A stretch of DNA of 64,000 bases, taken from Bdellovibrio sp. CG22_combo_CG10-13_8_21_14_all_39_27 (GTDB lineage Bacteria; Bdellovibrionota; Bacteriovoracia; Bacteriovoracales; Bacteriovoracaceae). Below the pieces are notes generated by a model, which was not told the origin of the DNA, did no database searches, and saw only the letters and a list, made by a program, of their open reading frames with translations. Numbering within the stretch: position 1 is the stretch's first letter; every line of letters begins with the position of its first letter. The stretch covers positions 1-64,000 of the forward strand of contig PCTW01000055.1 in NCBI GenBank assembly GCA_002786715.1, given 5' to 3'. A program made the position numbers and the translations under genes. Shown piece by piece: positions 20,893-29,395 of the stretch.

Positions 20893-22176
20893 ATGAAAAA
20901 TCGATTTTTATTCGCCTTTAAAATATTGGTCCTTTTGGCCAGTGTTACTTTTTTAGCTGAGGCTCAATCAGCTGAATACGATGTGGTCAAACGCTTCAAA
21001 ATACTTGAAGATAAGTTCGCCACTCATGACATGCTTACTCCATTTGGGCATGACTTTATTTTTGACATCAATCTTCTCGTAAATAAGAATTTAACTACTG
21101 TTATTTCAGATGCTAAAGATGTTTCAAAGGTTGAGGGTGATGCTGCGAAAATTACGGCAGGTCAGGCTTTTCTGCGCAAGTATGATAAAACTGAACAAAA
21201 CTTAAGAGTTCGCTTAACTCTTGGTGCTCCACTTCCTACATTTCATGCTTGGGGAGTTAAGATTGTTCCAGATTTAAGAATAGCAGCTTCACTGCAAGCG
21301 TTGCTAGGTATTCGATCTGAAACTTATACTTTTGCCCAAATTCTAAATTTTGTTGGTTCTGATGTTCCAGCTGTACTTCGTAATGCCATTCTTTCTTGTT
21401 CTGAACCAGCTGCTGGTGAAGATATTGTTAAGCACTTGGTTGATGCTAGTTGTATAACTGATCCAACTCAGGTTGCATTGGCACAAACTTATTATAATCA
21501 ATATTTCCGTCCTGCAGATTCATCAGTTCCTTTGATTAGTACTTATGCCAAAGGCGAAGGACGTGCTGGGTTTTACTTCAACTATGAAAAGGGTGAACAC
21601 TTTTTTGGAAATTTTAATCTTTATGGATTAGGACGAGCTGATATTAAGTCGATTGTTTCTGCTGAAGCTTTAGCAAAAGATGGTGATGTTATAGATCTTG
21701 GTAAAGAAATGAACACAACAGTAAACTTAGCTGCCGATTATAAATTTGGTTATAAAAATGGAAATTTATTAGGCTTTGCTTCGATTGAAGAATTAAAAAT
21801 TGCAAGAATGACTGATAATGAAAGTAAAGGCGTGACCCTAAATTACGGGGAAGATCCTCTTATTAGATTACATGGAGAGTATCTCTATAAATTTGTGGGA
21901 TTCGATTTGAAGCCATTTGCAGGGACTCATTTGCGTTCAGGTTATGGAGCAGGTGATGGATTCTATGCTGGTGGAGACGTTGGTTACTATGTTTGGAATG
22001 ATCGTATTGGTTTACGATTCAGAGGCATGTTGGATAAGGAGCATCTAACCATTTCTCCCGCTGCAAAATTGTGGTTTATGCATATCGAATATATGCTCAA
22101 GACGCCTCTCAAGTCTGAAGTTGACGGAGTGAAGCCATCTACTCTACATTCACTCAATTTCCGCCTCTTTTTCTAA
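20893..22176 (+). CDS. Exported barrel-like protein of unknown function
   Basis: A 427-residue protein. The signal peptide ends near AEAQSAEY, and AAGGAAGAACT precedes the ATG. The chain ends SLNFRLFF, with the aromatic C-terminus typical of outer-membrane proteins, and its second half has strand patterns such as AGFYFNYEKG and GDVGYYVWNDRIGLRFRG. One cysteine pair (SCSEP and SCITD) may form a disulfide. No family is recognised. Its transcript probably ends at the hairpin at 22218. Confidence 0.65.
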   Translation: MKNRFLFAFKILVLLASVTFLAEAQSAEYDVVKRFKILEDKFATHDMLTPFGHDFIFDINLLVNKNLTTVISDAKDVSKVEGDAAKITAGQAFLRKYDKTEQNLRVRLTLGAPLPTFHAWGVKIVPDLRIAASLQALLGIRSETYTFAQILNFVGSDVPAVLRNAILSCSEPAAGEDIVKHLVDASCITDPTQVALAQTYYNQYFRPADSSVPLISTYAKGEGRAGFYFNYEKGEHFFGNFNLYGLGRADIKSIVSAEALAKDGDVIDLGKEMNTTVNLAADYKFGYKNGNLLGFASIEELKIARMTDNESKGVTLNYGEDPLIRLHGEYLYKFVGFDLKPFAGTHLRSGYGAGDGFYAGGDVGYYVWNDRIGLRFRGMLDKEHLTISPAAKLWFMHIEYMLKTPLKSEVDGVKPSTLHSLNFRLFF

Positions 22177-22185
22177 TCGAGATTG

Positions 22186-22214
22186 TTGAAGCAAGTTTAC
22201 TTGCAAGGCATAAT
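22186..22214 (+). promoter_or_regulatory. Candidate helicase promoter with palindromic operator in the spacer
   Basis: TTGAAG (22186-22191) and CATAAT (22209-22214) are 17 bases apart, matching a sigma-70 layout with five of six consensus bases in the -10. The palindrome GCAAGT-TT-ACTTGC (22191-22204) fills the spacer, a classic repressor position. The start site would fall near 22221, inside the terminator hairpin that follows. Prediction only. Confidence 0.5.
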
Positions 22215-22217
22215 AAA

Positions 22218-22243
22218 GGGAGACAAAGTCTCCCTTTTTTTTT
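22218..22243 (+). terminator. Intrinsic terminator abutting the helicase ribosome site
   Basis: GGGAGAC-AAA-GTCTCCC followed by nine T residues. It would end transcription of the exported protein gene at 20893. The helicase ribosome site GGAG begins at 22244, directly after the T-run, so the hairpin is also inside or at the edge of the helicase leader. Confidence 0.8.
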
Positions 22244-22252
22244 GGAGTTTCC

Positions 22253-23527
22253 ATGAGCATCGATATCACAACTGATTTAATGCCTGAATTGCAAGAATTC
22301 ATGAAAGAGAAGGGCTTTAAAACATTCACTGATGTTCAGCTTAAGGCCTACAAGGCCATGGGTGAAACTCATGATTTGAGAATCCTCGCTCCAACGGGCT
22401 CGGGAAAAACCTTGTCTTATGTGCTGCCAATGGTTCAATACATAAAAAATATCGAATGGGATTCACTGCCGCCAGGCTCACCCGTGGCTATAGTTTTGGC
22501 CCCTACTCGCGAATTAGCGACTCAGATAACTAAGGTCTTTAAAGAAGTTGCGCATCATGCCAAAATTCGTGTCCGTCAGCTCGAAGGCGGGGCCAAAGGG
22601 CCACAGAATAAGCGGCTTAAAATTCAACCATTCGACGTTTTAATTGCCAATCCTGGACGTTTGCTTGAATGGGTTCAACGCGGAGACATTAAGCTAGAGC
22701 AGCTTCAATTTTTGATTGCTGATGAGGCTGACCAATTGATTGCCCCAAGTTTTTTACGTGAATTTGAAAAAATTGGAAAAATTTTAGAAAAGCATCAGGC
22801 CAAGATCGCTCTTTACTCAGCTACTGAACCGACCGTTTTAGATGAGCTTATTGCCAAAGTATTTCCCAATCGCCAATTTGAGTCAGTGATCGTTGGTGGC
22901 GCCAATATGCTCCAGAAAGGCATTGATACTTTTAATATTTACGTAGGCACGCGCCAGAAAGTTGATGTGACAGAGCTCTTTATTAAAAAAGAGGCGAGCG
23001 GAAGTGGAATCATCTTTCTTAATCGAAAAGAAGATGCCGTTACCCTCATGGATAAACTTAAAGAAATTTTTCCTGCCAAAAAGTTTACGCTCCTGCATGG
23101 AGACATGACTCAAGGGGAACGAAAAAAGAATTTTGAAAAATATAGAACTACTGGTGGAATTCTCATCGCGACAGATATTGCAGCAAGAGGAATTGATCTT
23201 CAGCAATTAGATTGGGTTTTGAATTACGATCTTCCTTTTGAGGCCGTCTATTACGTTCACCGTTGCGGACGCGTAGGAAGAATGGGTAAGGATGGAAGAA
23301 TTTACAACTTAGTATCTGGAAAGGATGGATTGATTATTAATCGTATCAACAAAGCAATCGGTGAGCAGACGGCCCTCAAGATTAAAGCATTAGAAGTTCC
23401 AGAAATTAAGGCCCAACAAAAGGCCCATATTGCTAAAAAGAAGAGTAAAGCCTCTGCTATTCCTGAAAAGAAGAAAACACGTCCTCAGGTTAAGCAAAAG
23501 AGAACTCCTCGCTATAAAAGAAAATAA
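22253..23527 (+). CDS. DEAD-box RNA helicase
   Basis: A 424-residue ATP-dependent RNA helicase. Motifs in order: APTGSGKT (I), PTRELA (Ia), NPGRLLEW (Ib), IADEADQL (II), YSATEP (III), FLNRKED (IV), ATDIAARGIDL (V) and HRCGRVGRMG (VI). The C-terminus is a Lys/Arg-rich tail of about 40 residues, suited to RNA binding. GGAG lies six bases before the ATG. The usual roles are ribosome assembly and mRNA turnover in the cold; which one applies here cannot be read from sequence. The promoter region is unusual (see 22186-22243). Confidence 0.93.
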   Translation: MSIDITTDLMPELQEFMKEKGFKTFTDVQLKAYKAMGETHDLRILAPTGSGKTLSYVLPMVQYIKNIEWDSLPPGSPVAIVLAPTRELATQITKVFKEVAHHAKIRVRQLEGGAKGPQNKRLKIQPFDVLIANPGRLLEWVQRGDIKLEQLQFLIADEADQLIAPSFLREFEKIGKILEKHQAKIALYSATEPTVLDELIAKVFPNRQFESVIVGGANMLQKGIDTFNIYVGTRQKVDVTELFIKKEASGSGIIFLNRKEDAVTLMDKLKEIFPAKKFTLLHGDMTQGERKKNFEKYRTTGGILIATDIAARGIDLQQLDWVLNYDLPFEAVYYVHRCGRVGRMGKDGRIYNLVSGKDGLIINRINKAIGEQTALKIKALEVPEIKAQQKAHIAKKKSKASAIPEKKKTRPQVKQKRTPRYKRK

Positions 23528-23543
23528 TGATATAATCCTAAGT

Positions 23544-23960
23544 ATGAAGAATCTTTTATTCATATTGTGTATGTTTGTTTTTGTTTCTTGCTCTTGTAGT
23601 AAAGAAGAACCAAAATTTACTCAAACTGATATTATCGATCTCGGTCGAAAAATCGAACCACAATTAGAAGAAGTTCAATTCGATCTCAACAACACCTCCG
23701 ATCCTAGGAGAGTCGTTTGCAACAAGTACGGACCTGGTTGTGTTCCTGGAACTGGAAAGCGACTTAAAATTCGCATGGTAGAACTTATTGTTATTGAATT
23801 TGAAAATGAAGAAGCGGCCAAGCTTGAAGCTGCTCGAACCAATCAGTGGTATTCACGCAATTGGCTTTTTGATGATGTGACTAACGAACCAGTGCTTATT
23901 GATTTTGTAAAGAAAGCGTACGGTGCCCAACAGGGTCAATCGCAAGAATTAAATCCATAA
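23544..23960 (+). CDS. Small lipoprotein of unknown function
   Basis: The ATG at 23544 opens into MKNLLFILCMFVF then VSC, a lipobox with Cys16; a longer frame inside the helicase is out of context. The mature protein is about 123 residues with one further cysteine pair (VVCNKYGPGC). TATAAT (23531-23536) sits eight bases before the ATG and no ribosome site is visible, so the mRNA may be leaderless. The end overlaps the convergent haemoglobin gene by 25 bases. Confidence 0.75.
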   Translation: MKNLLFILCMFVFVSCSCSKEEPKFTQTDIIDLGRKIEPQLEEVQFDLNNTSDPRRVVCNKYGPGCVPGTGKRLKIRMVELIVIEFENEEAAKLEAARTNQWYSRNWLFDDVTNEPVLIDFVKKAYGAQQGQSQELNP

Positions 23961-24355
23961 TGCTTTTTAAATTTTAATTCAAAATGATTTAATTTCTCTC
24001 GAAATAATTGAATAAATTCTGGATTCTGATTTTCATGCTGATTCAAAACTTTTTTAAAAAGAACTAGCCATCGATCAAGTTCTCCGCTGCGAATATGTAG
24101 AGCATCATGAATTGGAAAAATTTTAAATTCTCCAAACTCAAAAGAAGTTTTTCCTAGCAACTGCAACTGCCAAAAAGCAATAATGCGAGGGATATGATGA
24201 GAGAAGGCTTCGTAAGGTGGGCGCAAAGCATGTTCACCCTGAATTGTAGCGATTTTTCTGAAGTGGTAACCGATAAGAATATCGACCGTCGCTTGCTTAT
24301 AAAAAGAAGTGACGATCGACTCTATTAAAGATTCTTTTAGACTATGGTCTGCCAA
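23936..24355 (-). CDS. Group III truncated haemoglobin
   Basis: The 139 residues fit the 2-on-2 globin fold. FY at 18-19 (B helix), FWQLQLLG at 61-68, and IHDALHI then ELDRWLVLF at 82-100 match the group III pattern, with His83 the probable proximal haem ligand. Such globins bind O2 or handle NO and peroxides in the cytoplasm. The likely start is TTG at 24355, which lies inside the end of dksA (14-base overlap), so translation is probably coupled. The assignment is from motifs only. Confidence 0.75.
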   Translation of the reverse strand: MADHSLKESLIESIVTSFYKQATVDILIGYHFRKIATIQGEHALRPPYEAFSHHIPRIIAFWQLQLLGKTSFEFGEFKIFPIHDALHIRSGELDRWLVLFKKVLNQHENQNPEFIQLFREKLNHFELKFKKHYGFNSCD

Positions 24356-24791
24356 GTTCTGATAGTGTCTTGCCTAAAGACTTTGAGCGACGATCGAAGA
24401 AGTTACTCTTCTCAACGCTCTCAGATTCTTCTTTGCAAGTAATACACTGATTGGCCACAGGACGAGCGAGTAAGCGCTCGAAGCCAATTTCAGAATCGCA
24501 TTCTTCGCACTTTCCAAACTCAGGATCATCGAGCTTGAGAAGGGTAGAATTGATTTTTTTCAAAAGAAATGTTTCGCGAGTGGCGAAGCGGATTTCTTGA
24601 GAGGCTTGCATATTTGCAGAAGCTTCATCAACTGGATCACTGAGCTCTTCTATATCGAGGTGATAACGAGCGCGATCAGTTGTTTCTTTGTTGAGAATTC
24701 TTTCTTTCTCAGCAAGTAACTTCTCTCTCAAAGTTCCTAGTTGTTTCAGGGTCAGGTAGCCGGCGTGTCTCTTCTTGGTTTTTTTCTCCAT
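24342..24791 (-). CDS. dksA: DksA-family transcription factor
   Basis: DksA binds the RNA polymerase secondary channel and works with ppGpp. The 149 residues match E. coli DksA in length and layout: a coiled coil with acidic tip DPVDEAS, then a four-cysteine zinc finger (CEEC, then CITC) in the sequence FGKCEECDSEIGFERL. AAGGAGCGAGACTC before the ATG sets the start. It is followed in overlap by a truncated haemoglobin gene. The 213 bases upstream (24792-25004) contain no gene I can support. Confidence 0.88.
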   Translation of the reverse strand: MEKKTKKRHAGYLTLKQLGTLREKLLAEKERILNKETTDRARYHLDIEELSDPVDEASANMQASQEIRFATRETFLLKKINSTLLKLDDPEFGKCEECDSEIGFERLLARPVANQCITCKEESESVEKSNFFDRRSKSLGKTLSELGRP

Positions 24792-25004
24792 GAGTCTCGC
24801 TCCTTTTTCAGGTTGTGTGTGTTAAACCGTTGTTCCTCTCCTATCATTTCTTGCCCGCCGTTGCCCTTTTCTGTCATCCTAACAAAGAAGTTCAACGAGA
24901 TGTGTACGCAGACGCAAAACGATATCTGAAAGTACTGATTACTCTATGCGTTCGTAAAGTAAGATTCTTCTTACAAATATAAACATTTGGTTGTGAGTGG
25001 TGCA

Positions 25005-25343
25005 TTAACTACTGAAAGAAGCTTCGCAGTAAGGACAAAAATGCCAAAATTGCGCGTCAATTTCTCGATTGCAGCCTTTGCACTGAATCAATTGCTCGAG
25101 ATCCTCAAAGCCTTCACTACTGACGTAGAAGATATCTTTTTTCATCGCTTTTAAGGTCACTGAATGGGCCTTATAGCCACCGGGAATAAGGGGGTCAGGA
25201 ACAAACAAGCCTGGTGCTACTTTGTCGTCTGGGCGCAGCCGCACGCTGTATTCTTCGACCTTGTCAAAATCAACTAAGGGCTTTCCCGCAGCGTTCTGTA
25301 ATTTTTTTAATTCTTCCTGAATTTGGTCATGTGATTTGTTCAC
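25005..25343 (-). CDS. Small C4 zinc-ribbon protein
   Basis: A 112-residue soluble protein. The C-terminus has two CxxC pairs (CKGC and CPYC) spaced like a zinc ribbon. The first 80 residues hold a short helix and a beta-rich stretch (VKAPGLFVPDPLIPGG-like). The start is GTG at 25343, whose GTGA overlaps the stop of the upstream gene; AGGAATTAAAAA precedes it. Function unknown. Confidence 0.7.
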   Translation of the reverse strand: MNKSHDQIQEELKKLQNAAGKPLVDFDKVEEYSVRLRPDDKVAPGLFVPDPLIPGGYKAHSVTLKAMKKDIFYVSSEGFEDLEQLIQCKGCNREIDAQFWHFCPYCEASFSS

Positions 25344-25909
25344 TTTTTAATTCCTAATTGCTGCCAGTTTTTTTGAAGCAGCTCTAAAATTTCAAAGTAA
25401 TGACGTTGGTGGCGATTAAACAAGCTTAAAATAGTCGGTTTAATCGATTCAATGTCAGACTTTAATTCTAAACTCAAAGGGCCAATCATCACAACTGTTC
25501 TCAAAACCCATTCTAATACTTCCCATTGTTGATTCTTTTTGTCGGTCATATATAGTTTTAAAATGAGAATGAGTTCTTGAGGAATAGGATCACCGTCTCG
25601 CTGTTGGCGTTCGAGAATGTGCTTGTGAGCAATTCCCATCCAGGCAATGCGAGAGTCAGCCGATGTTAATCTTGGAGCGATCTTTAGCAGATGAAACTCA
25701 AATCGCTTATCGGGTCTAGGACAATGATCGAGTAAGCAAAAGAGAGGCATTAAATCTCGATCGGCAATCAATTCGTTCTCTAACAATTCCGCAAGACAAT
25801 AATTCATTTCTTCAAAGAGTTCTTCATCATTCTGAAGAAGAGCGCGACCATTATTTTTTAATGAGTCGAGTATAAGATTGTAATGAGATTTTAGTTTTTC
25901 GTTTAGCAT
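25340..25909 (-). CDS. Helical protein of unknown function
   Basis: A 189-residue protein, almost entirely predicted helical with Leu-rich amphipathic repeats (NYCLAELLENELIADRDLM, LPLFCLLDHCP), somewhat like HEAT-repeat arrangements. No signal peptide or catalytic motif. It is translationally coupled to the zinc-ribbon gene by a GTGA overlap, so the two products may act together. Confidence 0.6.
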   Translation of the reverse strand: MLNEKLKSHYNLILDSLKNNGRALLQNDEELFEEMNYCLAELLENELIADRDLMPLFCLLDHCPRPDKRFEFHLLKIAPRLTSADSRIAWMGIAHKHILERQQRDGDPIPQELILILKLYMTDKKNQQWEVLEWVLRTVVMIGPLSLELKSDIESIKPTILSLFNRHQRHYFEILELLQKNWQQLGIKK

Positions 25910-25953
25910 CAGCTTAGTCTGCCAAACTCAGACCACAATGATAAGTAAAATGA

Positions 25954-27333
25954 TTAACCAACCATTTTTTGATTCTTAGGAAAGCATTTGTCTAGGCCTT
26001 GAATCACAATGCTGAATGGATGCGATTTATAATCTTGTCGCATTTCTTCAATGACACTTGCTATGACTTCTTGATCCATGCCTTGGATATAGAGGCGATT
26101 AGAAAGTTCATGGGCCACTTTAAACACAGCGGCCAGAGGAGTGAAATGTTTATAATCAATTCCCCGAGGATAGCCTAGTCCAGAATAGTCTTCGTGATGC
26201 TGGAGAATAATCTTGTCTACGTCGTTGGGAATGCCTTCAATTTTAGACATCAATTTAACTGAAGCCATGGTGTGCTCTTTTACTTTTTGCTCGACTGAAT
26301 ATTCAATGTCTTTTGAAGAATATTTTTCAAGATCATGGAGTTTAGCGATGTCAGAGTCTTCCAATGAAATATCATGAAAGAAGGCAGCTAGAGTGAGCTT
26401 GGTCGATGCCGAAGGACTTTTCCAAGGTGTTTCTCTAAGAATTGAACATGATAAATAACTTAAGAAAAAACTATGAGACGAAAGATAGTCTCCTTTTTTC
26501 AAATATTTTGAGAGCTGTTCAAAGGCCACTTGGTTTTTTTCAATGAGCTCAATGGTGCTCGAAATAGCCATGCTGGCCATCTCTACCGCTTGCTCATTAA
26601 GTCCAATTTTATTGATTGATTCATAGACTGTTTCTTGCAGCTGAATAGGAAATATAATTGATGAAGGTGGAGCGGTGATAAGTGCTTTTGATCTCTCCAT
26701 TGGAGAGGCACACGTCTGAGTATTTGGACTAATTTTCTTCATCAACTGTGCGGTAATTAACTTAAAGTCATTTGCTTTCACAAAAAGATGACGGACATTT
26801 CGCACCACATATCTTTCAATTAGGTCGGGCTCAATGGGTTGATAGCGATCGATGATTTTTACATATTTATTATCTGTTAATCGGACAAAAACATCACAAA
26901 AAAGTTCTTCTGTATTCTTAAAAAAATCGATATTCACTTTACAATAGGTCTGTGCCTGAAGTTTTCGCTGTCCCATCGCAAAAAGTTTTTGCATTTGATC
27001 AAAGAGTACATCAATTGATTCTTCTTCATGAATTAAACGAGACAAGGCGCTGGTTTTAAATTTCGCAACAACAAAGGCTTCTTCGCTTTTCTTGCAAGTG
27101 ACGATCAAGGGGTAGCGTACTTCTTTTGAGTCGTAATCCTTGAGGACGTTTAAAAAATCTTTACTGCGAGATCCTAGAATAAAACAATGAGGTTCCCCAT
27201 TTTCTTTTATGTAATCTAAGGCCTTTTGGCCGTCTGCAAGTACAACAATAGCAAAGTCATACTGACCTTGCAGAAGGAATTGATAATATTCGGAGAGTTC
27301 TTGACTCGCTTGAACGACTATTGTGTATGACAT
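25954..27333 (-). CDS. HD-GYP-like protein with degenerate receiver-like N-terminus
   Basis: A 459-residue cytoplasmic protein. Residues about 1-115 fold like a response-regulator receiver (VVLADGQKALDYI) but I see no clear phospho-acceptor Asp. The C-terminal half is HD-GYP-like: His287, HD at 320-321, HHE at 379-381 and GYP at 387-389. The usual HDxGK is HDISL, and the final VaD motif reads VAHEL, so the metal site is altered. HD-GYP enzymes hydrolyse cyclic di-GMP; activity here is uncertain, and a binding or scaffold role is equally possible. Confidence 0.8.
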   Translation of the reverse strand: MSYTIVVQASQELSEYYQFLLQGQYDFAIVVLADGQKALDYIKENGEPHCFILGSRSKDFLNVLKDYDSKEVRYPLIVTCKKSEEAFVVAKFKTSALSRLIHEEESIDVLFDQMQKLFAMGQRKLQAQTYCKVNIDFFKNTEELFCDVFVRLTDNKYVKIIDRYQPIEPDLIERYVVRNVRHLFVKANDFKLITAQLMKKISPNTQTCASPMERSKALITAPPSSIIFPIQLQETVYESINKIGLNEQAVEMASMAISSTIELIEKNQVAFEQLSKYLKKGDYLSSHSFFLSYLSCSILRETPWKSPSASTKLTLAAFFHDISLEDSDIAKLHDLEKYSSKDIEYSVEQKVKEHTMASVKLMSKIEGIPNDVDKIILQHHEDYSGLGYPRGIDYKHFTPLAAVFKVAHELSNRLYIQGMDQEVIASVIEEMRQDYKSHPFSIVIQGLDKCFPKNQKMVG

Positions 27334-27415
27334 TTTTACTACCCACAGGTTTAGTAACTTTTCGGCTTATGCTAGTATATAATAAGTAAAATTTTATTAA
27401 ATTTAGGCATATATT

Positions 27416-27808
27416 ATGGTCAAGATAAGAGATTTAACCGAACCCCAATTAGAGCAACAGATACGCAAGTATCAAAAGTTATTGGATGAGCTAATCAAAG
27501 AACGAAATCGACGAGCTGTTGGTACAAATCCTAATATGCCAGTTGATACAAACGCAGAACTTGCAACTTCTGAAATCAATGACCCTTTTCAATTGAATTT
27601 TGATGATAAAGAAATTGCCAAGCTCCAAGAAGATGCTAGTGAAAATGAAAAGAAGAAGGACATGGCCGAAGAAGAAGTGCGAGTGACTCAACTGCTGCAG
27701 TTAAATAAAGGCCAGTTGGCTGAACTTCAAAAAAATGCAGAAAAACTTCGTGCTCAAGAGCTGAAAAAAAAGGCTTCAGTAGTGAAGAAAGCTCCTGTCA
27801 AAAAGTAA
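27416..27808 (+). CDS. Coiled-coil protein with Lys-rich tail
   Basis: A 130-residue protein: a helix at 5-35 (LEQQIRKYQKLLDELIKERN), a loop, then a long Glu/Lys coiled coil ending in KKKASVVKKAPVKK. No known family. A TATAAT (27378-27383) lies 33 bases upstream; only a weak TAGG stands as ribosome site. It converges on the FHA gene with no gap. Confidence 0.6.
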   Translation: MVKIRDLTEPQLEQQIRKYQKLLDELIKERNRRAVGTNPNMPVDTNAELATSEINDPFQLNFDDKEIAKLQEDASENEKKKDMAEEEVRVTQLLQLNKGQLAELQKNAEKLRAQELKKKASVVKKAPVKK

Positions 27809-28297
27809 TTAAGCTTTCTTGCGATGATATTCCGATAATTTTTTTACTTTTTTTACCACTGAAACTTCAGTTTTTTCGTTCATACTGTGGTAACGCTGAT
27901 CTGTTCTCGATTTCTCATGATGTTGGCTAGGTTTTAAAATGGGCAGAGTTAAATCTTTTTTTGAACTTCGGCTAACTTTAGTAAAGGCCATTTTTTCAAT
28001 AGTAGAAAGAGCATTTTCAACAACAGTGATATAACTTGTTCCAATTTGGATAACGTCGTTTATGGCAATCGCTAAGCTCGAGACGGCTTCACCGTTAACA
28101 TGAGTGCCATTCTTTGAATTGAGATCCTTAATAAAAACTTTTTTTGATTTCATTGAGAATTCGCAGTGAAGTGAACTGCATTTTTCATCGCTTAAGACGA
28201 TGTCACATTTATCACCACGACCCAAAGTAATGGGTTGGTCTTTGAGTTCAAACTCAATTTGATTCCCTTCATTTGAAACAGTAAAAAGAATAGTCAT
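27809..28297 (-). CDS. FHA-domain protein
   Basis: A 162-residue soluble protein. Residues about 5-95 carry the full FHA signature: TLGRGDKCDIVL, SSLHCEF and DLNSKNGTHVNG, so phosphothreonine binding is likely. The C-terminal 65 residues are basic and disordered. It lies close to an HD-GYP-like gene, and a second FHA protein is encoded at 18506. The partner kinase is not in the window. Confidence 0.88.
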   Translation of the reverse strand: MTILFTVSNEGNQIEFELKDQPITLGRGDKCDIVLSDEKCSSLHCEFSMKSKKVFIKDLNSKNGTHVNGEAVSSLAIAINDVIQIGTSYITVVENALSTIEKMAFTKVSRSSKKDLTLPILKPSQHHEKSRTDQRYHSMNEKTEVSVVKKVKKLSEYHRKKA

Positions 28298-28345
28298 CTT
28301 ATTTAATCCTAATTGCTAATATGTACTTGAACACCTATCGACTTT

Positions 28346-29395
28346 TTATTGAGTAAATTTAAGAGGAAAATAAAAATATTTGAGCTTTCCTTCTGTTGGA
28401 TGAATTTGCTCAACTATACACGAGTTTTTTTCATCGATCTCAGCTTGATAGGCTTCCGCATAAGTCAGAACAGGGGTGAGACAATAGTCGTTCTGTTGAA
28501 AATTCTCAACCCAATAGTTTAGGGGGTGTTGTAGGAAAAAGTTGGCCAATTGAGATTTAAGTAAGGGCCAATCCTTTGGACTTTTAATCAGATCAATCCA
28601 TTCATCTTTCTTCATATCTTCGCAAAAGGCATTCCAAAATTTCTGTTCGAGAGCACCGAGCGCTAAAAATTGATGATTGCTGGTTTCATAGAGAGCGTAC
28701 CCAGGGTGTGCGCCAGAGAGCATGTCCATGCCGCGAGGAGGCTGATGATCATGATTGAGATGTGATAGTAAAATGGGATTCATGGCCATGAGATTATCGT
28801 AGATTGAACAATCTACGAAACAGCCAATTCCTTTTCGCGCAGAATGGAAGAGCCCTGCTAGTATTCCACAAAGAGCTGGAAGTGAGCCTCCTGCGATATC
28901 GGCGATTTGAAAATTACTGAGTGCCGGAAATTCCTTTGGTCCTGTTTGATCAAGCACTCCGGTTAAGGCCAGATAGTTTATATCGTGAGCTGCTTTGGAT
29001 GACTTGGAACCCATTTGACCAAAACCTGTGAGCGAACAGTAAACCAATTTTGGGTTCATTTGTTTAATTGAGTCAAAATCAAGGTTCCATTTTTTCATTT
29101 GTCCCGGTCTGAAACTTTCGACCAAGACATCAGCTTTCTTAATCAATTCAATTATTCTTTCGCGATCGGTGGGATCATTTGCATCAGCAATAAGCACTTC
29201 TTTATTATGATTGAGAAGAGCGTAGGGAAGAGATACTTTATTCTTGATGACGCCCATAAACTTGGCATAATCTCCCTGTCTTGGATCTTCAATCTTAATT
29301 ATTTTTGCACCCATATCGGCCATCCACAAAGTGGCGAGTGGTCCAGGTAATAGTCTTGTAAAATCGACGACAGTAATACCTTCGAGTATTTTCAT
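28346..29395 (-). CDS. CaiB/BaiF-type CoA transferase or racemase
   Basis: A 349-residue class III CoA-transferase-family enzyme. N-terminal VVDFTRLLPGPLATLWMADMGA and IKIEDPRQGDYAK, then AHDINYLALTG and ADIAGGS, are family marks; the Asp in HDINY is the expected catalytic residue. Alpha-methylacyl-CoA racemase is the closest role suggested by neighbours. The start codon overlaps the stop of the preceding gene (ATGA), and GGATCAAA precedes it. Part of a beta-oxidation operon. Confidence 0.85.
   Translation of the reverse strand: MKILEGITVVDFTRLLPGPLATLWMADMGAKIIKIEDPRQGDYAKFMGVIKNKVSLPYALLNHNKEVLIADANDPTDRERIIELIKKADVLVESFRPGQMKKWNLDFDSIKQMNPKLVYCSLTGFGQMGSKSSKAAHDINYLALTGVLDQTGPKEFPALSNFQIADIAGGSLPALCGILAGLFHSARKGIGCFVDCSIYDNLMAMNPILLSHLNHDHQPPRGMDMLSGAHPGYALYETSNHQFLALGALEQKFWNAFCEDMKKDEWIDLIKSPKDWPLLKSQLANFFLQHPLNYWVENFQQNDYCLTPVLTYAEAYQAEIDEKNSCIVEQIHPTEGKLKYFYFPLKFTQ

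Noticed and set aside
24959-24974. GTAAGATTCTTCTTAC inverted repeat in the gap before dksA
   Set aside because: No T-run and no promoter in register; too short to call a terminator or operator.
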